Source: Pirellulales bacterium (GTDB taxonomy: Bacteria > Planctomycetota > Planctomycetia > Pirellulales > UBA1268). From it: a stretch of DNA of 64,000 nt. Below, one piece after another: positions 59,173 to 64,000 of the stretch. A program made the translations under genes and the position numbers. How positions within the stretch are numbered: the first letter of the stretch is position 1; every line of letters starts with the position of its first letter. The stretch is from the NCBI GenBank assembly GCA_018401745.1, contig JAGYJY010000010.1, positions 1 through 64,000 of the forward strand, in the 5' to 3' direction. The notes beneath the pieces were generated by a model. That model ran no database searches, was not told where the DNA came from, and saw only the letters and a program-made list of their open reading frames with translations.

Positions 59173-60774
59173 CTACGACTGCGTTACCCCTGCCCGTGGC
59201 CGCATCGCCACACGGGCGAGCAGTCCGACAGCCACCACGATGGCAGCCCAGATCAACCAACGGCCCCAGGCGATGGGGGGCTCGGGCGTCTCTCCAGCGG
59301 TGTTCGTGGCGGACGAACGCGTCTCTGCCGCAGCAGCCCCGTCGGTCGCCGCTGCTGCATCCGCCACGGCCACGGAAGGCATGGAAGGATCGATCGCCGG
59401 TGTGTCGTCGGTGGCATCGGTGTCGGCCAGCACCGGGGGAACCTGGCTTACCAGGTCTTCATCGGCCGCCGAGCTGGCCGAGTCAGCGGCAGCCGCCGAG
59501 CTGGCCGAGTCAGCGGCGGGTGCCGCCGAGCTGGCCGAGTCAGCGGCAGCCGCCGCCGAGCTGGGCGGCGCGAAGCCTCCGGCAAAGCCGGCCAGCGTGG
59601 CCGCACGGCGGACCGCCTCGGGATCGATCGCCTCGCAGCGGGCAAGGGCCTCAGCAGCCTCCGGCAGCGGGCAGGCCCGCAGGTAGTTCACCACTGGTTC
59701 GCGGACGAAGATGTTGTCGGTGCCAGCCTCGGCAAACAGCGTTGCCAGAGTGTCAATGACCGACCAGTCCTGCCAGCGGGCAAGGTCGGCAATCACCAGG
59801 TCGGCCAGCTTCGGCTCAGCCAGCAACAACCGCAGCGATGCCAGCACCCGTTCACGCGGCACGATCTCGCTCTCCTCACCGAGAAACCGCAGCGCCATCA
59901 CGGCTGCGTAGGTTTCGGTGAAGGGCACGTCCCGTTCGCTCCGCTCGAGAAACAGCCGGTCGACAAGGTCGAGCCCCTCGCCACCTCGCAGCGTCACATA
60001 GCAAGCGATCAAGGCGTCGAGGCCGGTCCGCACATCGGGATTGATCTCGTCGCCTGAGTGATCACCAAGGATTGTGGCGATCGCCGCAGCATCTTCTTCG
60101 GTGCCGCAGACGCCGAGCATCGTGGCATACAGCCGACGGCGGTTGGCCTGCACGTTTGGATCACGAATCCAGCCGAGGAGTTTCGCTGCATCCATCCGAT
60201 CCTTCAGGCCTCGGACATCGTCGTAGGGAGCCACGGCAAACTCGTCGTAGGCATCGCGGGCGAGGATCGCATCAGGGTCTTCGAGATGCTCCTGAAAAAA
60301 CGCCAGCCGATCCGGGCCGCTCACCGGCAGGGCGGGCAGTTTGAGCAGATAGTCGACCACCCGCTGGTTGATCGCGATCGGGCTCGACCAGATCAGCTGC
60401 GGCGGCTCGATCCCCAGCAGGAGAAACAGCGAGCCAACCGGCTTGTCTTCCAGAAGAATCGCTTCGATCTGCGTCATCTCGCCGACCGCCTGTTGCTCGA
60501 CAAACTCTGCCCCTTTGAGCACCTGAGCCACTTGGAAGATGCCCTTGGGAAGCGGTCCGTCGGCCACTGGGCTCAGCGCGGAGGCGGGTGGCGGCGTCAC
60601 GAGCTGAGCGACGACAGCCGCCGCGCTCTGCTCAATCTCCTGCGAGAACGTCAGTGAGACCGCCGAGCAAAACGGGCAGGCCCTCGCGATCCCAGGCAAA
60701 ACCGACACAGCGACGACAAGCCCCAGCGTCAGCGTCGTGCGAAAACTCGACGTGCGGTGATGCAGCAGAATCAT
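59173..60774 (-). CDS. CPFC-motif exported protein (CPFC-A)
   Basis: A 533-residue membrane-anchored exported protein. The signal peptide ends at ARA just before CPFCSAVSLTFSQEIEQ, placing Cys33 and Cys36 at the mature N-terminus. An OB-like section (GIFQVAQVLKGAEFVEQQ) and HEAT-like helical repeats (LLGWIRDPNVQANRRRL, ALRFLGEESEIVPRERV) follow, then a low-complexity AADSASSAA region (about 402-432) from 27-30-nt tandem repeats, and a C-terminal helix with a basic end (LIWAAIVVAVGLLARVAMR). GGAG precedes the ATG. A CxxC at the mature N-terminus could bind metal or carry redox chemistry; no family name is known to me. Confidence 0.82.
   Translation of the reverse strand: MILLHHRTSSFRTTLTLGLVVAVSVLPGIARACPFCSAVSLTFSQEIEQSAAAVVAQLVTPPPASALSPVADGPLPKGIFQVAQVLKGAEFVEQQAVGEMTQIEAILLEDKPVGSLFLLLGIEPPQLIWSSPIAINQRVVDYLLKLPALPVSGPDRLAFFQEHLEDPDAILARDAYDEFAVAPYDDVRGLKDRMDAAKLLGWIRDPNVQANRRRLYATMLGVCGTEEDAAAIATILGDHSGDEINPDVRTGLDALIACYVTLRGGEGLDLVDRLFLERSERDVPFTETYAAVMALRFLGEESEIVPRERVLASLRLLLAEPKLADLVIADLARWQDWSVIDTLATLFAEAGTDNIFVREPVVNYLRACPLPEAAEALARCEAIDPEAVRRAATLAGFAGGFAPPSSAAAAADSASSAAPAADSASSAAAADSASSAADEDLVSQVPPVLADTDATDDTPAIDPSMPSVAVADAAAATDGAAAAETRSSATNTAGETPEPPIAWGRWLIWAAIVVAVGLLARVAMRPRAGVTQS
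59464..59567. repeat. Tandem 27-30-nt repeat inside CPFC-A
   Basis: Three copies of GCCGAGCTGGCCGAGTCAGC with GCC/GGT spacers, then a partial fourth. In the gene's frame they encode ADSASSAA units, and copy number may vary. Confidence 0.85.
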
Positions 60775-60802
60775 GAAAAATCTCCAAGGCGGGTGGCCGT
60801 TT

Positions 60803-60808
60803 ATTTTA
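60803..60808 (-). promoter_or_regulatory. Possible -10 box of an internal operon promoter
   Basis: TAAAAT on the minus strand lies 29 bp before the CPFC-A ATG in a 137-bp gap between the ABC permease and CPFC-A genes. No convincing -35 is present. Confidence 0.3.
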
Positions 60809-60911
60809 GGCCATCGGCCGTCTCACCGCTGCCACTGGTGCGATGCTTTTTCAGAGCGCACCCCTTGCCAGAAAGCGGTGGCCTTTGAGGCCGAGGTCGT
60901 TCGCAGAGCCG

Positions 60912-62246
60912 TTATCCGCCCCGTTGCAGCCAGCGGGCCACGTCGGTGCGATAGGCCACGATCGCCGGCAGCAGCCCTGCGGCCACCGCCAACACCATCA
61001 GGAAGGGCACCAGCAGCAGTTCGGCTCCGGGGGCCGCCGAGAGCACACTGGCCGAGACCCCGGCGTTGGTCGCAATCCAGGGGCCAATCGCCCCCACCAC
61101 GAGATGGCCCAGAGCCCAGCCAGCAAACCCTCCGCAGCCTGCCAAGAGCACCGCTTCCAGGAGCACCGTCAGCAGCACATGCGAGCGGCGGGCTCCGAGG
61201 GCTCGCATGATGGCCACATCCCGCGTTCGCTCCAGCGACGAGCCGACCATGCTCACCAGGATGCCCACGGCTGAGACGATCACCACGAGCACCGTGATCA
61301 GCAGCAGCAGCCGCTCCAGCGGCCAGACGAAGAGATCGAGCAGCTGACGAATCTCCCCAATCGGCAGCACCGCCTGGCCGTCGGAGCCCTCGTTGATCAC
61401 CGACCGCATCCCCATCGATGTCAGCTCCGGCGGCAGCCCAGGCAGGCTGGCGGTCTTCACGAGAATGGACGTCACCTCCCGCTGGGCTTCCGGCAAGGGG
61501 GCGGGGCCGTCGGTCTGCTCCGACGACGCCACGACAGCTGTCGCGGCCTCCTCGTCGTCATCGTCGAGCGGCTTGGCATGCCCCTCTTGGAGATAGAAGC
61601 CCTCCATGTTGACAAACACCCCGCGGTCGATCGGCGTGTCGGTGGCGGCCACGACCCCAACGACGACGAACGGGTCATGCTCTGGGCCGTCATCAGCCCC
61701 ATGGGTCGGCTTGATCGCATCACCCACGCGAAGCCCCGTCTCAGCCGCGACGGAGGCACCGAGCACCGCTTCAAAGAAACTCGCGTCCTCGAGGTTGCGG
61801 CCGTCGGCAAACTCAAAACTGCGACCGCGGCTCCGCTGCAGCTTGCCAAACAGGTCGGCATTGGTGCCGATCACCCGATAGCCGCGGTAGTAGTCGCCCA
61901 TGCAGATCGGCACGGCGACCGCAACACTCGCAGCGAAGTCGCCATCCTCGCCATCGCTGCGACGGGAGGCCGGCAGAAACTCGGAGTAAAACTCCCAGGA
62001 AATGTTTTCGATCGGCCTGCTGATGTAGTAGACGCTGTTGAGCACCAGCTGCAGTGGGCTGCCCTTGGCTCCCACGATCATGTTGTAGCCCAGGCCCGTT
62101 CCCGACTCGAACGCCTGCCGCACGATGCCACCGGTAATCAGCGTGGCGACCACGAGGCCCACGCCGAGAGCGAGCGAGAAAACCGTCAGGCTGCTGGTGA
62201 GCGACCGCTGCCGAATGTTTCGCCAGGCGATTCCCAGGAGCGTCAT
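60912..62246 (-). CDS. ABC transporter permease, FtsX/MacB type
   Basis: A 444-residue permease with four transmembrane helices: one at the N-terminus (SLTVFSLALGVGLVVATL), a large periplasmic domain (GYNMIVGAKGSPLQLVLN is the MacB core domain signature), and three at the C-terminus with the FtsX motif RTRDVAIMRALGARRSHVL. Such transporters couple ATP hydrolysis to mechanical work on envelope substrates such as lipoproteins. The acidic insert DDDDEEAATAVVASSEQTDG is unusual. It overlaps the ATPase gene by 4 nt. Confidence 0.92.
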   Translation of the reverse strand: MTLLGIAWRNIRQRSLTSSLTVFSLALGVGLVVATLITGGIVRQAFESGTGLGYNMIVGAKGSPLQLVLNSVYYISRPIENISWEFYSEFLPASRRSDGEDGDFAASVAVAVPICMGDYYRGYRVIGTNADLFGKLQRSRGRSFEFADGRNLEDASFFEAVLGASVAAETGLRVGDAIKPTHGADDGPEHDPFVVVGVVAATDTPIDRGVFVNMEGFYLQEGHAKPLDDDDEEAATAVVASSEQTDGPAPLPEAQREVTSILVKTASLPGLPPELTSMGMRSVINEGSDGQAVLPIGEIRQLLDLFVWPLERLLLLITVLVVIVSAVGILVSMVGSSLERTRDVAIMRALGARRSHVLLTVLLEAVLLAGCGGFAGWALGHLVVGAIGPWIATNAGVSASVLSAAPGAELLLVPFLMVLAVAAGLLPAIVAYRTDVARWLQRGG

Positions 62247-62962
62247 GCGTCGCCTCCCTCAGCCACAGAGCCGGGCTTGGCGAGCTGCTGCAGCACTCGG
62301 TTGAACGACTCGATCCGCACCCGCCGCGAAAACTGCTCGGCCACCTCAGGCGTGTGGGTGACCACCACCAGCGCCACGTTTTCCTGCTCGCAGGTCTGCT
62401 TGAGCAGGTCGACCACCTGCTGCTGATGGCCTGGATCGACGCTCGCGGTCGGCTCATCGGCCAGGATCACCCGAGGCCGGTTGGCCAGTGCCCGCGCCAC
62501 TGCCACTCGCTGCTGCTCGCCCACGCTCAAGGCCGCGGGCTTGTGCGAGAGCCGGTGGGCAAGGCCCACGCTTGCGAGCAAGGCCTCGGCCCGACTGCGA
62601 TCCGGCCGCACCGACGAGAAGGCCATCGCCACGAGCACGTTCTCAATCGCGGTGAAGCCTGGCAGCAGATTGAACTGCTGAAACACCAAGCCCAGGCGGT
62701 CAGCCCGAACCCTGTCGCGAGCCGCCTCAGGCAGCCTCGCCAGATCAACTCCATCGAGCACCACGCTCCCGGCATCAGGCCGCATGATGCCAGCAATCAC
62801 ATTGAGCAGCGTCGTTTTGCCAGAGCCGCTGTGGCCCTCCAGGGCCACCTGCTCGCCGGCGGCGACCTCAAAGCGATCCACATCGAGGATCGGCACAATC
62901 TCCCCGGCCGGCGTCCGAAACGCCTTCTGCACCCGCTCAAGCTGAATCACCGCATCTGCCAT
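62243..62962 (-). CDS. ABC transporter ATPase, LolD/MacB type
   Basis: A 239-residue nucleotide-binding subunit: Walker A GHSGSGKTTLLN, Q-loop VFQQFNLLPGFTAIENV, signature LSVGEQQRVAVARALA, Walker B RVILADEPTASVD and switch His in VVVTHTPEVAEQF. It is the first gene of the six-gene minus-strand operon and starts directly beside repeat block B5. It is the energy source of the FtsX-type permease encoded next. Confidence 0.95.
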   Translation of the reverse strand: MADAVIQLERVQKAFRTPAGEIVPILDVDRFEVAAGEQVALEGHSGSGKTTLLNVIAGIMRPDAGSVVLDGVDLARLPEAARDRVRADRLGLVFQQFNLLPGFTAIENVLVAMAFSSVRPDRSRAEALLASVGLAHRLSHKPAALSVGEQQRVAVARALANRPRVILADEPTASVDPGHQQQVVDLLKQTCEQENVALVVVTHTPEVAEQFSRRVRIESFNRVLQQLAKPGSVAEGGDA

Positions 62963-62984
62963 AGGTCCTCAGGATACCAAACCA

Positions 62985-63399
62985 GAGTCGCTTCACGCCT
63001 GCGAAGCGATCCTGAACGGGACGGGTCTTCGGGCCGCGAAGCGAATACACACGCAAGCGGGACGGGTCCTCGGGCCGCAAAGCGGCCTCGGCTATGCCGA
63101 GGTGCCTCCGGCACCCGAAGACCCGTCCCGTTCAATCCGCCTCCGGCCCTCGTCCCCGAGCCCCGGCCGCAGATCGCCGCGAAGCGGCGAACAGGCCGTC
63201 CTTTAAACCGTAAGCGAGGGGTGAGCCCGGGCCGAATGAGCCGGCCTTGCAGTCGAGCGCAGCCCGGAGGGCGAAAGCGAGAATGCACGAGTGAGCGAAG
63301 CCAGGATGGCGAAGCGAACGCTCGGCGAATCGGCCTGGGCTCACCCCGAGCGACCCCGAACGCTCGGCGAATCGGCTTGGGCTCACCCCGAGCGACCCC
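62985..63399. repeat. Modular repeat block B5
   Basis: The block lies between the ABC ATPase and the truncated outer-membrane gene. It has a half copy of module C (63017-63057), the full palindrome C5, module A (63164-63219) and module D (63218-63399). The last bases overlap the stop codon of the minus-strand outer-membrane gene. Confidence 0.9.
63058..63130. repeat. 73-bp cloverleaf palindrome, copy C5
   Basis: Identical arms. The inner hairpins are GGCCGC-AAA-GCGGCC, CTCGGC-TAT-GCCGAG and GTGCC-TCC-GGCAC, the same as C3. It is preceded by a 41-bp half copy (63017-63057). Confidence 0.9.
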
Positions 63400-64000
63400 T
63401 AAAAGGCCCCCGCACCGCCGATGTAGTAGGTCGTCGCCGGCCCAGCTTTATTGGTCGCCGCGTTGAAGCTGCCGAAGACGGTGAAGCGGCGGTTGATGTT
63501 GTGCACCATGCCGCCGCCGAGCACGGTCTGGCTGGCTGGCCGGGGCAGGGCCGCCTGATTCTGAAAGCCCTGCAGGAAGATCGAGGTGTGCTCCGTGATG
63601 CCGCGAGCAAACGACCACTGCACGGTGTCGGTGTAGTTGAAGCCGCCGTCGGGTGTTTCGAAGGAGGCGAGGCCTACGTTCCAGTTGACCTCCCAGCCCC
63701 AGGGAAGGGTGTTGAGGAAGAGCAGGGTGATCCCCGGCTGCGTGCCTGCGTCGAAGGCGGGGCTGCCCCAGGGAGTTTGGATGTAGACCTCCAGGCCAGT
63801 TGCCGGAATGAACATTTCCTTGTTTTCTTCAAAGAAGTGGATTTTCGTGTCGAACACCAGCGGCGCGAAACCGGTTGTTTCCGGCTGGCCGAGGCCAGCA
63901 GCCTGCCAGGAGAGGCCGTTGCCAAAGAGGCGAAACTCGACGCGATCGGTGAGCCCCATCCGCAGGAGGTAGTTCCAGTTGTAGCTCTGCGACTGAATCG
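63399..64000 (-). CDS. Outer-membrane transporter-family beta-barrel (5' end outside window)
   Basis: A partial protein of about 200 residues whose N-terminus lies beyond the window edge; the frame continues upstream of the internal ATG at 63959 (QSYNWNYLLR). The strands VEFRLFGNGLSWQAAG, GLEVYIQTPWGSPAF, TLPWGWEVNWNVGLASF, EHTSIFLQGFQNQAAL and RRFTVFGSFNAATNK, with the terminal TYYIGGAGAF, are typical of the planctomycete transporter / MetA-pathway phenol-degradation-like barrel family. The end is an aromatic residue, as for BAM substrates. Substrate unknown. Confidence 0.8.
   Translation of the reverse strand, partial: IQSQSYNWNYLLRMGLTDRVEFRLFGNGLSWQAAGLGQPETTGFAPLVFDTKIHFFEENKEMFIPATGLEVYIQTPWGSPAFDAGTQPGITLLFLNTLPWGWEVNWNVGLASFETPDGGFNYTDTVQWSFARGITEHTSIFLQGFQNQAALPRPASQTVLGGGMVHNINRRFTVFGSFNAATNKAGPATTYYIGGAGAF

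Overview
The window is about 66% GC chromosomal DNA from a planctomycete, most likely of the Pirellulales type. The evidence is the paired DUF1549/DUF1553 (planctomycete cytochrome) and DUF1501 genes, an SHD1-WD40 secreted protein, an ECF sigma factor next to a Ser/Thr kinase, a formylglycine sulfatase, a PEP-CTERM protein, nickel superoxide dismutase, and Gram-negative envelope genes (bamA, GT9, TolC, LolD/MacB-type ABC). No rRNA, tRNA, phage, transposase or CRISPR array was seen.

Layout. 0.5-2.5 kb: acetate-type sodium symporter with its DUF485 partner. 2.7-9.1 kb: secreted SHD1/WD40 protein, ABA4-like and other membrane proteins, aldo/keto reductase, prenyltransferase-repeat protein. 9.3-11 kb: rpiB and a Sua5-LMW phosphatase fusion. 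11.3-16.7 kb: bamA, a heptosyltransferase-like GT9 gene and a BaiN-like flavoprotein. 17-21.2 kb: DUF1549/1553 and DUF1501. 21.3-24.7 kb: hemX-hemA facing hemE. 24.9-31.5 kb: SNF2 helicase and a PhoB/PhoR-like two-component pair. 31.5-37.7 kb (all minus): SDR, LOG, two unknown envelope proteins, PEP-CTERM protein, sialidase. 38.4-46.5 kb: creatininase, beta-barrel protein, Ni-SOD, DUF2237, DUF429, LRAT-like, sulfatase, secreted nuclease-fold protein. 47.2-52.5 kb: kinase and ECF sigma factor, divergent from a CtpA protease and rsmG. 52.6-56.7 kb: small conserved protein, ApbE lipoprotein, TolC-like lipoprotein. 56.7-63 kb: a compact minus-strand operon of ABC ATPase, FtsX-type permease, two CPFC-motif exported proteins and two DUF3299 proteins. 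63.4 kb to the end: a truncated outer-membrane protein.

Two things stand out. First, the spacers carry modular structured repeats. One is an exactly 73-bp palindrome seen five times, which would fold as a cloverleaf with three triloop hairpins whose loops vary while the stems stay paired. Another is a 91-121-bp element, once with perfect 10-bp inverted ends, that overlaps TAG stop codons. Second, the 56.7-63 kb operon looks like an uncharacterised envelope ABC system with cysteine-bearing exported partners.

Six otherwise normal genes (ABA4-like, cyclase-repeat, Sua5-PTP, sodN, TolC-like, CPFC-B) each contain exactly one surplus base. This is more likely a systematic sequencing or assembly error than real decay, and I annotate them as single frameshifted genes.
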